A stretch of 64,000 nucleotides of DNA from Polynucleobacter sp. AP-Kaivos-20-H2 (GCF_018882215.1 NZ_JACVOX010000001.1:186001-250000); one strand, 5' to 3'; positions 18,183 to 28,643 are shown, counted from the first letter of the stretch. Numbers and translations: made by a program. The notes: a model not told the origin generated them from the letters alone.

Positions 18183-19619
18183 ATGATCCAAGTTTTTGAC
18201 GTAGTAGTAATTGGTGCTGGCCCTGGTGGCTATATCGCCGCGATTCGTGCAGCGCAACTTGGTTTTAAGGTTGCCTGTGCTGAATCTAGTTCCTATGATG
18301 ATCCTAAAGGTGAAACACGTTTGGGCGGTACCTGCTTAAACGTGGGTTGTATTCCCTCTAAGGCATTGTTAGCATCTTCTGAGGAATTTGAAAAGATCAG
18401 CCATCATGCTGCAGATCATGGCATTAAAGTGGGTGCAGTAAGCATCGACTCTAAAAAGATGATTGCCCGTAAAGATGACATCGTTACCAAGATGACTGGT
18501 GGTATTCAGTACTTATTCCGTAAGAACAAAATCACTTTATTAAAAGGCCATGCTTCGTTCGAAGGTAAGGGCGCCGATGGATATCAAGTGAAGATTGCTG
18601 GCAAAGACAAAGAAACGGTTACTGCAAAGAATGTAATCATTGCTACCGGCTCTAAAGCGCGTCACCTCCCAGGCATTAATGTTGACAACGTCTTGATCTG
18701 CGATAACGAAGGTGCACTCAAATTTGACTCCGCCCCTAAGAAATTAGGTGTAATCGGTGCTGGTGTAATCGGCCTGGAGTTGGGATCTGTATGGCGTCGT
18801 CTCGGTGCTGAAGTGACTGTGCTTGAAGCTATGCCTTCATTCTTGGGTGCTTGTGATATCGGTATTGCCAAAGAAGCTCAAAAGCTCTTTGCTAAGCAAG
18901 GCTTAGATATTCATACTGGCGTGAAGATTGGTGATGTTAAAGCCGACAAGAAGGGTGTAGTAGTTAATTACACCGATAGCGCTGGTAAGGCTGCTAAGTT
19001 GGAATGTGATCGCTTAATTGTTTCCGTTGGTCGTGTACCTAACACCGACAAATTGGGTTTAGACAAGATTGGTCTTAAAGTGGATGAGCGTGGCTTCATT
19101 CCAATTGATGATCACACTTGTGCTACTGCGGCTCCCGGCGTTTACGCTGTTGGTGACGTGGTACGTGGCCCAATGTTGGCCCATAAAGCAGAAGACGAAG
19201 GCGTCTTGGTTGCTGAAGTGATTGCCGGTCAAAAGCCTCATATCGATTACAACTGCATACCTTGGGTTATCTATACCGATCCTGAAATTGCCTGGGTTGG
19301 TAAAACTGAACAAGCACTCAAAGAGGCGGGCATTGCTTATAAAGCAGGTCAGTTTCCCTTTGCTGCTAACGGCCGTGCGTTGGGTATTGGTCGTGCTGAT
19401 GGTTTCATCAAAGTGTTAGCAGATGCTAAGACAGATGAGATTCTTGGCGTACATATTATTGGTGCCAATGCTTCTGACTTAATTGCTGAAGCAGCGGTTG
19501 CAATGGAATTTAAAGCAGCAGCAGAAGATATTGCTCGTATCTGTCATGCACATCCAAGTTTGTCTGAAGTGATGCGCGAAGCAGCATTGGCGACAGACTC
19601 ACGTGCATTAAATATGTAA
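18183..19619 (+). CDS. lpdA: Dihydrolipoamide dehydrogenase (E3)
   Basis: Flavoprotein that reoxidises dihydrolipoamide with NAD+. The FAD-binding [17 protein letters not shown] lies at 11-27, the redox disulfide C51/C56 in [13 protein letters not shown], the NAD-binding [20 protein letters not shown], and the C-terminal His-Glu pair in [14 protein letters not shown]. 478 residues, standard. It is the last gene of the sucA-sucB-lpdA operon, twelve bases after sucB. Its TAA is followed at once, in the same frame, by the TTG start of the next gene. Confidence 0.98.
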   Translation: MIQVFDVVVIGAGPGGYIAAIRAAQLGFKVACAESSSYDDPKGETRLGGTCLNVGCIPSKALLASSEEFEKISHHAADHGIKVGAVSIDSKKMIARKDDIVTKMTGGIQYLFRKNKITLLKGHASFEGKGADGYQVKIAGKDKETVTAKNVIIATGSKARHLPGINVDNVLICDNEGALKFDSAPKKLGVIGAGVIGLELGSVWRRLGAEVTVLEAMPSFLGACDIGIAKEAQKLFAKQGLDIHTGVKIGDVKADKKGVVVNYTDSAGKAAKLECDRLIVSVGRVPNTDKLGLDKIGLKVDERGFIPIDDHTCATAAPGVYAVGDVVRGPMLAHKAEDEGVLVAEVIAGQKPHIDYNCIPWVIYTDPEIAWVGKTEQALKEAGIAYKAGQFPFAANGRALGIGRADGFIKVLADAKTDEILGVHIIGANASDLIAEAAVAMEFKAAAEDIARICHAHPSLSEVMREAALATDSRALNM

Positions 19620-20723
19620 TTGAAAACCATTGAGTTTTACCAACAAGAGTTAAAGGCGCGCGGGTATCAAAGTGATCCCGCGCAGCTTCGTGCTGTTGAG
19701 CGTCTTCAGGAGTGTGAAGATGAATGGATTGCTTACAAAGAAATCCGCAGCAATACCTTAAAGAAAAAGATATTTAAACCAACGCTTCCCCGCGGTATTT
19801 ACCTATGGGGTGGGGTAGGTCGTGGCAAATCCTTCTTGATGGACTGCTTTTATGCGGCCTCACCATTAGAAAAGAAAATTCGCATTCATTTTCATGAGTT
19901 CATGCGTGAAGTCCATCGCGAACTCCATGAGTTATCAGGTTTATCAGACCCGCTTGATGAGCTTGCTAAGCGTATTTCAAATCGCTATCGTCTTATTTGC
20001 TTTGATGAGTTTCACATCAACGACATTGCGGATGCGATGATTCTCTATCGCTTGCTAAGTGCATTATTTGCTGACCGCGTGCAGTTTGTGATGACATCAA
20101 ACTATTGTCCAGATCAGCTCTATCCGAATGGTTTGCATCGAGATCGATTGATTCCTGCAATTAAGCTCCTAGAAGAAAAGCTAGATGTCTTAAACGTAGA
20201 TGCAGGTAATGATTACCGCCGGGTTCAAATGGCGCAAGTCGAGGCCTATCTCACTCCGGTCAATGCAGAAACACAAGCAACGCTCGGTCAAATGTTTCAA
20301 ACCTTAATTGGTAATCAGAAAGAGGCGCGTAATCCAGTCCTTAATATTGAGTCGCGTGAGTTACGACCACTTCACATGGCGGACGGTGTGGTTTGGTTCG
20401 ACTTCAAAACTTTGTGTTGTGGCCCACGCTCGCAAAATGATTACTTGGAGATTGCTAACCAGTTTCATACGGTGATTTTGTCTGGGGTGCCTTATATGCC
20501 CCCAAGAATGACAAATGAAGCCCGCCGCTTTATTTGGCTAATCGACGTCTTGTATGACCACAAGATTAAGTTAATCATGTCTGCTGAGGTTCCAGCTCCA
20601 GATTTGTACACTGAGGGCCAAATTACGTCTGAATTCTCTCGAACCGTCTCCCGTTTGATTGAGATGCAGTCTCGTGACTACCTAGATGCACCGCGCCGGG
20701 TAATTGATACCAGCTTGACCTAA
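19620..20723 (+). CDS. zapE: AFG1/ZapE-family ATPase
   Basis: A 367-residue P-loop ATPase. Walker A is GGVGRGKS (about residues 64-71) and Walker B is LICFDEFH. The AFG1 family is known in E. coli as the division-associated ZapE and in mitochondria as a protein-quality factor. The only usable start is TTG 19620, the codon right after the lpdA stop and in the same frame; no ATG or GTG occurs before the Walker motif and no ribosome site is visible. Translation therefore probably depends on ribosomes finishing lpdA. Confidence 0.93.
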   Translation: MKTIEFYQQELKARGYQSDPAQLRAVERLQECEDEWIAYKEIRSNTLKKKIFKPTLPRGIYLWGGVGRGKSFLMDCFYAASPLEKKIRIHFHEFMREVHRELHELSGLSDPLDELAKRISNRYRLICFDEFHINDIADAMILYRLLSALFADRVQFVMTSNYCPDQLYPNGLHRDRLIPAIKLLEEKLDVLNVDAGNDYRRVQMAQVEAYLTPVNAETQATLGQMFQTLIGNQKEARNPVLNIESRELRPLHMADGVVWFDFKTLCCGPRSQNDYLEIANQFHTVILSGVPYMPPRMTNEARRFIWLIDVLYDHKIKLIMSAEVPAPDLYTEGQITSEFSRTVSRLIEMQSRDYLDAPRRVIDTSLT

Positions 20724-20732
20724 AATAGGGTT

Positions 20733-21584
20733 ATGAGCAGCTTTTCTCCCATAAACGCCGACTTGCATTGCCATTCAGTGATTTCTGACGGGACTTTGAC
20801 GCCTGAACACTTAGCGGAGCGTGCTAAAGCCAATGGAGTGCATTTGTGGGCCTTGACCGATCATGATGAATTGGGTGGTCAGAAACGTGCTCGAGAAGCA
20901 GCTGGCGCATTAAAGATCGATTACCTTGCTGGTGTAGAAATTTCTGTCACTTGGATGGGTGAGACTATTCATATTGTTGGTCTTGGAATTGATGCTGAGC
21001 ATGTTGGCATCATCGAAGGACTTCGTCGCACTCGTGATGGCCGAGGCAATCGCGCCAAACTGATGGCCGAACAATTACTCAAAGCAGGTATTCCTGCAGC
21101 TTATGAAGGCGCACTGCATTTTGCAGGGAATCGCGATTTGATTTCAAGAACACACTTTGCGCGTTTCTTGGTAGAGCAGGGTGTGTGTCGTAATACCGAG
21201 CATGTATTTAAAAATTATTTAATTGAAGGCAAGCCAGGATATGTACCTCATCAGTGGGCTACTCTAGATGACGCTGTTAGCTGGATTAAATCAGCAGGTG
21301 GTGTAGCGGTGATTGCTCATCCTGGACGCTACAGTAGACTCAATGCCATGCAAATGGATGAGCTCTATAAACACTTTAAGGACATTGGTGGCCTAGCAAT
21401 TGAGGTTATTACAGGTAGCCATAGCCCGGACCAATACAAAACCTTTGCAAAGATTGCGCAGCAATATGGCTTTTTAGCTTCTCGTGGCTCAGATTTTCAT
21501 GACCCAAGCGAGAGTCATATAGATTTAGGCAATTTGCCGCACTTACCGGACCACCTTACGCCAGTATGGTCTGCCTTTCATTAA
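20733..21584 (+). CDS. PHP-domain phosphoesterase (YciV/RNase AM-like)
   Basis: A 283-residue PHP protein with the metal motifs ADLHCHSVISDGTL (5-20), LTDHDELGG, AHPGRYSR and SRGSDFHDP. The closest known group is YciV/RNase AM and 3',5'-nucleoside bisphosphate phosphatases, which trim RNA 5' ends or remove pAp. The position just before trpS fits the yciV neighbourhood in other proteobacteria. ATG 20733 follows zapE by nine bases. Confidence 0.88.
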   Translation: MSSFSPINADLHCHSVISDGTLTPEHLAERAKANGVHLWALTDHDELGGQKRAREAAGALKIDYLAGVEISVTWMGETIHIVGLGIDAEHVGIIEGLRRTRDGRGNRAKLMAEQLLKAGIPAAYEGALHFAGNRDLISRTHFARFLVEQGVCRNTEHVFKNYLIEGKPGYVPHQWATLDDAVSWIKSAGGVAVIAHPGRYSRLNAMQMDELYKHFKDIGGLAIEVITGSHSPDQYKTFAKIAQQYGFLASRGSDFHDPSESHIDLGNLPHLPDHLTPVWSAFH

Positions 21585-21649
21585 ACGATTAATTCATTCA
21601 TTCATTAATTAATTCCATCATCACTTAACTACTTAGAAAAAGAATACAG

Positions 21650-22852
21650 ATGTTTGCTGAACGCGTTCTCTCTGGCATGCGACCAACCGGTAGCTTGCAC
21701 TTGGGTCACTACCATGGTGTATTAAAGAACTGGGTGCGCTTGCAGTCAGAGTATCCGTGCTTCTTTTTTGTGGCTGATTGGCATGCATTAACTACTCATT
21801 ACGAGACTCCGGATGTCATTGAGCAGTCTGTATGGGATATGGTGATTGATTGGTTGGCAACGGGCGTTGATCCAAATCAGGCGACCTTGTTTATTCAAAG
21901 CAAAGTGCCTGAGCATGCCGAACTGTTTCTATTGCTCTCCATGGGAACCCCATTGGGCTGGCTTGAGCGGGTACCTACCTATAAAGATCAAATTGAGAAA
22001 CTCAAGGAAAAAGATCTCCAAACTTATGGTTTCTTGGGTTATCCATTGCTGCAGGCAGCTGACATATTGATGTACCGCGCACAGTTGGTGCCAGTTGGTG
22101 AAGATCAGGTGCCACATGTAGAGATGACTCGTGAAGTAGCGCGCCGCTTTAATTATTTGTACGGACGCGAACCCGGATTTGAAGAAAAAGCTTTAGAGGC
22201 AGTTAAAAAATTAGGCAGCAAGCGCGCCAAAATGTATGCAGAATTACGAGTGGCCTTCCAAGAGCGCGGCGATGATGAGGCGTTAGAGCAAGCAAAGGCT
22301 TTATTGCAAGAAGCTCAAAGTCTATCCATGGCCGACCGAGAAAGACTCTTTGGTTTCCTTGAAGGGGCTCGCAAAATTATTCTGCCTGAGCCACAAGCAT
22401 TACTCACAACGGCATCACGTATGCCTGGTATCGATGGTCAGAAGATGTCAAAGTCTTATGGCAACACCATTAGCATTCGCGAAAATCCTGAGGATGTGAT
22501 TAAAAAGATTCGCACAATGCCTACTGATCCAGCGCGTGTTCGCAGAACCGATGCCGGAGATCCAGCACGTTGCCCTGTATGGCAACTGCATACCGTTTAC
22601 TCCAATGAAGAAACAAAACAATGGGTTGATAAGGGTTGTAAATCCGCAGGTATTGGATGTCTCGAGTGCAAGCAACCTGTGATTGATTCAATTCTGGCTG
22701 AGCAGCAGCCGATGTTTGAGCGTGCGCAGAAGTATTTGGATGATCCTAGTTTGCTGCGCTCCATCATTGCTGACGGTTGCGACAAGGCGCGCAAGGTTGC
22801 CCAGGAAACCATGCGTGAGGTTCGCGAAGCAATGGGCCTTGCCTACGATTGA
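21650..22852 (+). CDS. trpS: Tryptophanyl-tRNA synthetase
   Basis: Class I synthetase. The HIGH motif is in GSLHLGHYHG (about 14-23) and the KMSKS motif in GQKMSKSYGN. At 400 residues it is longer than E. coli TrpRS (334) because of a charged helical insertion between the two catalytic halves (roughly GREPGFEEKALEAVKKLGSK through QSLSMADRERLFGFLEG), a form I associate with Betaproteobacteria. The 65-base gap upstream contains ATTC tetranucleotide repeats. Confidence 0.97.
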   Translation: MFAERVLSGMRPTGSLHLGHYHGVLKNWVRLQSEYPCFFFVADWHALTTHYETPDVIEQSVWDMVIDWLATGVDPNQATLFIQSKVPEHAELFLLLSMGTPLGWLERVPTYKDQIEKLKEKDLQTYGFLGYPLLQAADILMYRAQLVPVGEDQVPHVEMTREVARRFNYLYGREPGFEEKALEAVKKLGSKRAKMYAELRVAFQERGDDEALEQAKALLQEAQSLSMADRERLFGFLEGARKIILPEPQALLTTASRMPGIDGQKMSKSYGNTISIRENPEDVIKKIRTMPTDPARVRRTDAGDPARCPVWQLHTVYSNEETKQWVDKGCKSAGIGCLECKQPVIDSILAEQQPMFERAQKYLDDPSLLRSIIADGCDKARKVAQETMREVREAMGLAYD

Positions 22853-22861
22853 GGTCAGACC

Positions 22862-23425
22862 TTGCCTAGTTCGCATGATGTAATTCTGAATGCCTCTTCT
22901 TGGGTAAGAAGATTTGCGCCTCTCATTTCAAAGGGTGGGGTGGTATTGGATTTAGCCTGCGGATCAGGGCGGCACTCTGAGTTATTGGCAAGCATGGGTC
23001 ATGATGTCTTGGCGGTTGATCAAGATGTCACAGCAGTAGGTTCTGTTGGCAACCCTTTAATCACTCCAAAGCCTCTCAATCTTGAAGAAGCTGATTGGCC
23101 TCTGATAGGTTCGGAGTTCAGTGCGATCGTAGTGACAAACTACCTCTATCGTCCGCACTTAGACCAATTGCCCAAAATGCTGCAAAAGGGTGGTGTTTTG
23201 ATCTATGAAACCTTCGCCCTGGGGAATGAGGAATTTGGTAAGCCATCCAACCCTCATTTCCTGTTAAATCCAGGGGAATTACTCACTTTTGCCTCCCGTC
23301 ATAGTCTTAAGGTAGTGGCTTATGAGGATATTTACGTAGATCAACCCAAACCAGCTATGGTTCAGCGCCTGTGCGCGGTAAAAGGTGAGCTAAAACAGCG
23401 CATTCCGTTACAATTTCAGGGTTAA
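22862..23425 (+). CDS. Class I SAM-dependent methyltransferase
   Basis: A 187-residue Rossmann methyltransferase with motif [17 protein letters not shown] (about 28-43) and an acidic residue ending strand 2 (AVDQD). It is a Methyltransf_11/25-like protein without a known substrate; related tellurite-resistance TehB-like proteins share this layout. The start is TTG 22862, with a good GAGGT Shine-Dalgarno sequence six bases upstream. It follows trpS by nine bases. Confidence 0.85.
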   Translation: MPSSHDVILNASSWVRRFAPLISKGGVVLDLACGSGRHSELLASMGHDVLAVDQDVTAVGSVGNPLITPKPLNLEEADWPLIGSEFSAIVVTNYLYRPHLDQLPKMLQKGGVLIYETFALGNEEFGKPSNPHFLLNPGELLTFASRHSLKVVAYEDIYVDQPKPAMVQRLCAVKGELKQRIPLQFQG

Positions 23426-23451
23426 GACAGCTAAAAATCGGTGCATATTCG

Positions 23452-24375
23452 GTGACAAATACAGCTCATTCCAAAGGTAGCAAAAAGCCCATCGCTGGCA
23501 GTATGCCGGCTATCGTAACTCCCATGTTCGAAGATGGCAGCTTGGATTACGCTAGCTTGCGTTCCTTGTTGGATTGGCATGTGTCTGAAGGCACCGACGG
23601 CATTGTAATTGTTGGTACTAGCGGTGAGTCTCCAACAGTTTCTGTTCAAGAGCATTGCGAGCTCATTCGCGTGACAGTAGAGCAGATTGCTGGACGCATT
23701 CCAGTGATTGCTGGCACCGGCGGTAACTCTACGATTGAAGCGATTGAATTAACTCAATTTGCTAAGCAGGTTGGCGCAGATGCCAGCTTGCAGGTAGTGC
23801 CGTATTACAACAAGCCAACGCAAGATGGCATGTTTGCCCACTTTAAAAAGATTGCTGAGTCGGTTGATTTACCAGTAATTTTGTATAACGTTCCCGGTAG
23901 AACGGTTGCTGATTTGGCTGGCGATACGGTAGTTCGTTTAGCGGGCGTGCCAGGCATTATCGGTATTAAAGAGGCGACAGGCAGTTTAGAGCGTGGCACC
24001 TTATTGATTAATGATCTCAAGCGCGCTGGTCATCAAGACTTCTCCGTATTTTCGGGCGACGATCTGACTGCAGCCATGTTGATGTTGATGGGTGGCAAGG
24101 GCAATATTTCTGTCACGGCCAATATTGCTCCGCGTTTGATGCATGAGCTCTGCGTAGCCGCCATGTCAGATGATGTAAAAAGAACCCGTGAAATTCAATA
24201 CCAATTGATTGCAGTCCATAAAGCTATGTTTACAGAGGCTAACCCAATCCCAGTGAAGTGGGCATTACACGAGATGGGCAAGATTACTGCTGGCATTCGT
24301 TTGCCATTAACACCTTTAAGCAATTCCTTGCGTGAGCCTTTGAAGGCAGCGTTAAAACAGGCCAACCTATTATGA
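23452..24375 (+). CDS. dapA: 4-hydroxy-tetrahydrodipicolinate synthase
   Basis: Condenses pyruvate with aspartate semialdehyde for lysine and peptidoglycan synthesis. Schiff-base lysine K173 is in [11 protein letters not shown]145 in VILYNVPGR and the GTSGESPT pyruvate-binding loop are present. 307 residues from GTG 23452; the extra N-terminal residues before [10 protein letters not shown] match what I know from related betaproteobacteria, although ATG 23503 is an alternative. Its stop overlaps the bamC start by four bases (ATGA). Confidence 0.96.
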   Translation: MTNTAHSKGSKKPIAGSMPAIVTPMFEDGSLDYASLRSLLDWHVSEGTDGIVIVGTSGESPTVSVQEHCELIRVTVEQIAGRIPVIAGTGGNSTIEAIELTQFAKQVGADASLQVVPYYNKPTQDGMFAHFKKIAESVDLPVILYNVPGRTVADLAGDTVVRLAGVPGIIGIKEATGSLERGTLLINDLKRAGHQDFSVFSGDDLTAAMLMLMGGKGNISVTANIAPRLMHELCVAAMSDDVKRTREIQYQLIAVHKAMFTEANPIPVKWALHEMGKITAGIRLPLTPLSNSLREPLKAALKQANLL

Positions 24376-25520
24376 TGAATTTGCTCCAACTATCCCGTCG
24401 ATATCTATCGATTCTGGCTCTAATTGCTATTGCTTCTGCTGCATTGACTTCCTGTAAGTCAGTTACGAGTAGCGATACCGTTGACTACAAGAGTGCAGGT
24501 GCTGTGCGCGGCCCTAATTTGTCATACCCGCCAGACTTAATCACAGCACAGGCTGACCGCCGCTACATCGTTCAGGATGGTACGGCTACGATGTCTGAAT
24601 ACAATGCAGCCGTTAAGAAATCAGCGCAGATGCGCAGTAATGTCATGACGGGTATTCCTGGTATGCGCATTGCGCGTGACGGTGAGCGTCGTTGGTTGGT
24701 AGTTGAAAAACCAGCCCCTGAGCTCTACCCACAAGTAAAAGATTTCTGGCAAGAGAATGGCTTCTTATTGGTAATCGATTCACCATCAACCGGCATTATG
24801 GAAACCGACTGGGCAGAAAATCGCGCAAAGATTGCACAAGATTGGATTCGTTCGACCATTGGCGGCGCACTTGATACCATTTATGACACCGGTGAGCGCG
24901 ATAAATATAAAACACGTTTAGAAGTTTCTAAGCCTGGCGAAACGGAGATTTACATTACCCAACGCGGCGCGATTGAGAAATGTACGACCGACACCACTGG
25001 CGCTTGTTTATCTACTATTTGGACACCTCGTCCTAGCGACCCAGAATTAGAAGCAGTATTCTTGGCTCGTTTGATGGAGCGCTTGGGTATGAGTCAAGAG
25101 CAAGCAAAGGCAATGGTTGCAGCACCTCTTGGTCCAAAGACCCCTAAAGCAAAGTTTGTCCAAGAGGGCGTCAACCAGGCTTATATTGAGCTCAGTACAA
25201 GCTTTGATCGCTCTTGGCGTGATGTTGGATTAGCCCTAGATCGTTCTAACTTCACGGTTGAGGATCGAAATCGCTCAACTGGTGTTTACTATGTTCGTTA
25301 CGTGAACCCTAAAGACTTGGGCGACACCAAAGGCTTTTTCTCTAATCTCTTTAGTAGTAAAGATGATTCCGGTATGAAGGCTAAAAAATATCAGGTGCTT
25401 GTGAAGAGTACTGGTGAGAATTCTGCAAATGTTTATGTACAGAACGCGGATGGCAAGCCAGAAAATACGCCTGCTGGTTTCCAATTATTAACTTTGCTAA
25501 CTGAGCAGCTAACCAAGTAA
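24372..25520 (+). CDS. bamC: Outer-membrane assembly lipoprotein BamC
   Basis: Lipoprotein of the beta-barrel assembly complex. A signal peptide with lipobox LTSC (lipidated Cys about 28) is followed by the unstructured segment with [20 protein letters not shown], typical of BamC, and two helix-grip domains (about 75-210 and 255-382). 382 residues. It is translationally coupled to dapA, the same dapA-bamC order as in E. coli. Confidence 0.94.
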   Translation: MMNLLQLSRRYLSILALIAIASAALTSCKSVTSSDTVDYKSAGAVRGPNLSYPPDLITAQADRRYIVQDGTATMSEYNAAVKKSAQMRSNVMTGIPGMRIARDGERRWLVVEKPAPELYPQVKDFWQENGFLLVIDSPSTGIMETDWAENRAKIAQDWIRSTIGGALDTIYDTGERDKYKTRLEVSKPGETEIYITQRGAIEKCTTDTTGACLSTIWTPRPSDPELEAVFLARLMERLGMSQEQAKAMVAAPLGPKTPKAKFVQEGVNQAYIELSTSFDRSWRDVGLALDRSNFTVEDRNRSTGVYYVRYVNPKDLGDTKGFFSNLFSSKDDSGMKAKKYQVLVKSTGENSANVYVQNADGKPENTPAGFQLLTLLTEQLTK

Positions 25521-25540
25521 TGCATTTTCTAAGGCAAATA

Positions 25541-25568
25541 AAAAAGCCGCTTTTCAGCGGCTTTTTTT
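25541..25568. terminator. Bidirectional terminator between bamC and the small lipoprotein
   Basis: AAAAAGCCGC, loop TTTTCA, then GCGGCTTTTTTT. A-rich on the left and T-rich on the right, so it can end transcription from both convergent genes. Confidence 0.9.
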
Positions 25569-25582
25569 CTTCATGAAGAAGA

Positions 25583-25762
25583 TTACTTCTTAGCGTCAGC
25601 AGCAGGAGCAGCTGGAGCTGGAGCTGGAGCAGCAGCAGGAGCTTCAGCAGCAGGAGCAGCTGGAGCAGCAGCAGGAGCTTCAGCAGGTTTTGGTTCTTCT
25701 TTTTTACCGCAAGCGGCCAAGGCGATTGCTAACATTGCAGCGAATACGAGTGACTTCTTCAT
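25583..25762 (-). CDS. Small Ala/Pro-rich lipoprotein
   Basis: A 59-residue gene read on the minus strand, starting MKKSLVFAAMLAIALAACGK. It has a clear lipoprotein signal peptide with lipobox ALAAC (Cys 18), then a charged KKEEPKPAE stretch and an Ala/Pro-only tail built of two related repeats, [12 protein letters not shown] and EAPAAAPAPAPAAPAA, ending DAKK. An AAAGGA ribosome site lies upstream. The repeats are near-identical in DNA (GCTCCTGCTGCTGCTCCAGC units). Probably an abundant envelope lipoprotein; function unknown. Similar short lipoproteins are known to me from related genera. Confidence 0.88.
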   Translation of the reverse strand: MKKSLVFAAMLAIALAACGKKEEPKPAEAPAAAPAAPAAEAPAAAPAPAPAAPAADAKK

Positions 25763-25871
25763 TTGTAAATTCCTTTAAAAAATTAATAACAATTACCGGT
25801 AATTGTTCTTTGGATATACCGAGGGAATGCCCCTAAGTAGTTTCCAGTAAATATTATATCCATCTCCGTAT

Positions 25872-27104
25872 TCAGTGTTCAAAAACCAACCATCCGGCTA
25901 AATAAGCTTCATAAAGGCTGGATTGATCAGGCTGTTTGAGCCTGCCCACCCTGAGTTCTTTATGTGCCGAGATGCTCTGCCAGGCCGAAAGAATATCTGT
26001 GGCTTGCCCCTGGGTCATGGATTCTCCATTGCAATACACCTGTTTTCCAAGGCTCAGAATACGGGTTTGCAGATGAGGGAGAAGTCTGTTAGCCCCAAGT
26101 TTCTTAAGGAAGGCATTCGGTTTTAGGGGTCTATCGGGTGCATCAAAAAGGGCTTGTTGTTTGGGCTCAGATAGATAGGCGGTAATCCCAGGTAGAAATC
26201 CATCAATTTGGTCTAGTTTTAGCTCTTTGAGTTTTGAACCTAGTTGTTTGATGAGCTCTTCGGGCAATTGCTCTGCATTATGGGTCGCGCCTTGTTGGGG
26301 GTCTGCAAACTTGCTCTCTAGGGCGGGAATATTTTCCAAAGATTCTGCTAGGCGCCACAAACCTTCTTGCAGTAATTCTTTAAAGCTGGGGGAACGAAAT
26401 CCAACAGACCATGTTTGGCAACCCCCATCTAGCGCAATACCATCATGTGCAACATGTGGCGGTAAATACAACATATCACCAGGCTCTAGCACCCACTCCT
26501 GCTCAGGTTTAAAGTTACGCAGAATTTTTAGCGGTAGATTAGGGTTGAGGCTCAGATCTTTTTGTTCTGAAATTTTCCACTGCCTTCTACCAGACATTTG
26601 AATCAGGAAGACGTCGTATGAATCAAAGTGGGGGCCAACGCCGCCTCCAATACCAGCAATGCTAATCATTAAGTCATCTAAGCGCGCATCGGGAATAAAG
26701 CGGAACCAAGACAGAATTTTTGCAGCTGCTGGGTGATGGGCTTCCATTCCTTGAAGTAATAAAGTCCAGTCGGGCTTGTTGATAGATGGAATTGCCCTTT
26801 TAGAAAATGGTCCGTTATCAAAGCTCCATGGATTGGATTTAACCAAGCGCGCCTCTACCTCATCTTGTAGGGCAAATTTGAGTAACTCTTTGGCGGAAAT
26901 AGGGCTATCCAGGAGTGCACCATCTTGAGTCGAAAGGGTAAATGCCGGAATTGCCCCGCGGATGAGAAGGGGCTTTTTATGCCAATACCGCGCCATGAAC
27001 TGGTCTGGGCTAATACTCCCAAATAAGGCCCAGGGCTCGCCTAAAGCGAGGTTTGCAGGGGCCTGGGGAGGCTCATAGGGTTTGCTCAAGTAAAATGAGG
27101 TCAT
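25872..27104 (-). CDS. JmjC/cupin 2-oxoglutarate oxygenase, RoxA (YcfD)-like
   Basis: A 410-residue Fe(II)/2-oxoglutarate oxygenase. The N-terminal part has FMARYWHKKPLLIRGA, the typical entry of the YcfD family. The iron ligands are visible as HFDSYDVF (H and D) and later HVAHDG. The C-terminal about 130 residues form the winged-helix-like part of ribosomal oxygenases. E. coli YcfD hydroxylates an arginine of ribosomal protein uL16; the same role is inferred. Transcribed divergently from the slyD-like gene. Confidence 0.88.
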   Translation of the reverse strand: MTSFYLSKPYEPPQAPANLALGEPWALFGSISPDQFMARYWHKKPLLIRGAIPAFTLSTQDGALLDSPISAKELLKFALQDEVEARLVKSNPWSFDNGPFSKRAIPSINKPDWTLLLQGMEAHHPAAAKILSWFRFIPDARLDDLMISIAGIGGGVGPHFDSYDVFLIQMSGRRQWKISEQKDLSLNPNLPLKILRNFKPEQEWVLEPGDMLYLPPHVAHDGIALDGGCQTWSVGFRSPSFKELLQEGLWRLAESLENIPALESKFADPQQGATHNAEQLPEELIKQLGSKLKELKLDQIDGFLPGITAYLSEPKQQALFDAPDRPLKPNAFLKKLGANRLLPHLQTRILSLGKQVYCNGESMTQGQATDILSAWQSISAHKELRVGRLKQPDQSSLYEAYLAGWLVFEH

Positions 27105-27158
27105 AAAGTAAAAAGCTGTTTAGAAACTGATTAAAAACAAATGTTCGACAAATTCCGC

Positions 27159-27761
27159 ATGAAGATTGAAAAAAATACCATCGTATCCCTTCGCTATAAG
27201 TTAACCGATGCGCAAAACAATGTTATCGAGGAACCCGATTCTCCGATGGTATACCTGCACGGTGGTTATGAAGGCACTTTTCCTAAAATCGAGACCCTGC
27301 TTGATGGCCAAGATATTGGTTATGAGGCAACGATTCAGCTAGAGCCTAGTGAAGCCTTTGGTGAATATGATCCTGAGTTGTTAAAGATCGAACCGCGCAC
27401 CCGTTTCCCTGAGCCTTTAGAAGTAGGGATGCAATTTGAAGGTGTTCCTGATGCAGATGAGGATGCCGCAGTAGATGATCCTGAAGATGATGAGCCTTTA
27501 ATCTATACCGTTACAGATGTTGCAGATAGTCAGGTCGTGTTAGATGGCAATCATCCCTTAGCAGGCATGGCATTACGTTTTTGGGTTCAAGTTGAAGATG
27601 TTCGCGCAGCCACTGATGATGAAATTGAAAATCGTCATCCAGAAGGTGGAGAAAGTTTTTCGTTTGGAATGCCCAATGATGATGGCGATGACGATGAAGG
27701 GGAGGAATTTCCAGGCGGTGCATTAGGTAGTGATAGCACTGGCCCACGTACGCTGCATTAA
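27159..27761 (+). CDS. FKBP-type peptidyl-prolyl isomerase, SlyD-like
   Basis: A two-domain FKBP chaperone. The FKBP half opens with MKIEKNTIVSLRYKLTDAQ, then PMVYLHGGYEGTFPKIE and the inserted flap domain with EPSEAFGEYDPEL. A highly acidic insertion (DADEDAAVDDPEDDE) and an acidic tail are unusual. The His/Cys metal-binding tail of E. coli SlyD is missing, so nickel delivery is not supported. I use ATG 27159; ATG 27141 would add MFDKFR and cannot be ruled out because neither start has a good ribosome site. Confidence 0.88.
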   Translation: MKIEKNTIVSLRYKLTDAQNNVIEEPDSPMVYLHGGYEGTFPKIETLLDGQDIGYEATIQLEPSEAFGEYDPELLKIEPRTRFPEPLEVGMQFEGVPDADEDAAVDDPEDDEPLIYTVTDVADSQVVLDGNHPLAGMALRFWVQVEDVRAATDDEIENRHPEGGESFSFGMPNDDGDDDEGEEFPGGALGSDSTGPRTLH

Positions 27762-27781
27762 TTAAAACCAAACTTGCATAA

Positions 27782-27809
27782 AAAAAGGAATAGCATGCTA
27801 TTCCTTTTT
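27782..27809. terminator. Bidirectional terminator between the slyD-like gene and cysE
   Basis: AAAAAGGAATAGCA joined directly to TGCTATTCCTTTTT forms a near-perfect 28-base palindrome with A and T tails. It lies between two convergent genes. Confidence 0.85.
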
Positions 27810-27855
27810 CTTTGCATCATTTCTTCTGCATGACCCCAAGGGTGGCTGCGAAGCA

Positions 27856-28620
27856 CTATTCCCTTAGCCACTGTTTAATCGCATCAAGGTCGCGTTTGGT
27901 ATCGCTAGAGCCTTCAGCATCAACGCCAGCAGGGGTGTTGCTTAACTTGGCTAACGCCTTCTCTAGTGCTGCAATCTTGGCTTCTTGTTCGATCGTGGCA
28001 TCAATTAAACCTTTGAGCGCCATTGATACAGGATCATCTACATTCGGTGTCACTCCATAAGCAGAAAAATATTCCTTTGTTTTGCTATCAGGACTTTGCG
28101 GTAAATCTGGATGCAGGATGCGCGCAGGAATACCAACTGCAGTTGCACCTGCAGGAATTTCTTTTAGTACCACGGCATTGGATCCAACTCGTGCGCCATC
28201 GCCTACAGTAAATCCACCGAGAACTTTTGCACCAGCACTGACCACAACACCTTTACCAAGAGTGGGGTGGCGCTTAACGCCTTTATAAAGCGAAGTACCG
28301 CCCAAGGTAACGCCTTGATAAATCGTGCAGTCATCACCAATTTCAGTCGTCTCACCAATCACAATACCAAGTCCATGGTCCAGAAATACTCGGCGACCAA
28401 TCTTTGCACCAGGATGAATTTCTATCCCAGTGAAAAAACGCGCAAACATGGACAACACGCGGGCAAGCCATTTCAGACCAAGATTCCATAAAAAATGGGA
28501 GATGCGATGCAGCCAAACTGCATGCAAGCCTTGGTAGCAAGTGATGACCTCGAGACGATTCCGGGCTGCTGGGTCTCTGGCAATAATGGAGTCGACTTGG
28601 TCGAATAGGGGATTTGACAT
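27856..28620 (-). CDS. cysE: Serine O-acetyltransferase
   Basis: First step of cysteine synthesis, acetylating serine. 254 residues: a helical N-terminal domain, then a left-handed beta-helix of hexapeptide repeats with the signatures [17 protein letters not shown] and VGIPARI. The catalytic His lies in FLDHG. The last about 60 residues are poorly conserved, so feedback by cysteine cannot be judged. The gene runs leftward after trmJ, 23 bases from it. Confidence 0.95.
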   Translation of the reverse strand: MSNPLFDQVDSIIARDPAARNRLEVITCYQGLHAVWLHRISHFLWNLGLKWLARVLSMFARFFTGIEIHPGAKIGRRVFLDHGLGIVIGETTEIGDDCTIYQGVTLGGTSLYKGVKRHPTLGKGVVVSAGAKVLGGFTVGDGARVGSNAVVLKEIPAGATAVGIPARILHPDLPQSPDSKTKEYFSAYGVTPNVDDPVSMALKGLIDATIEQEAKIAALEKALAKLSNTPAGVDAEGSSDTKRDLDAIKQWLRE

Positions 28621-28643
28621 AGCTTGATTTTAACGGGATGCGC

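Noticed and set aside
21589-21616. ATTC tetranucleotide run before trpS
   Set aside because: Only three to four imperfect units; no sign of a regulatory role.
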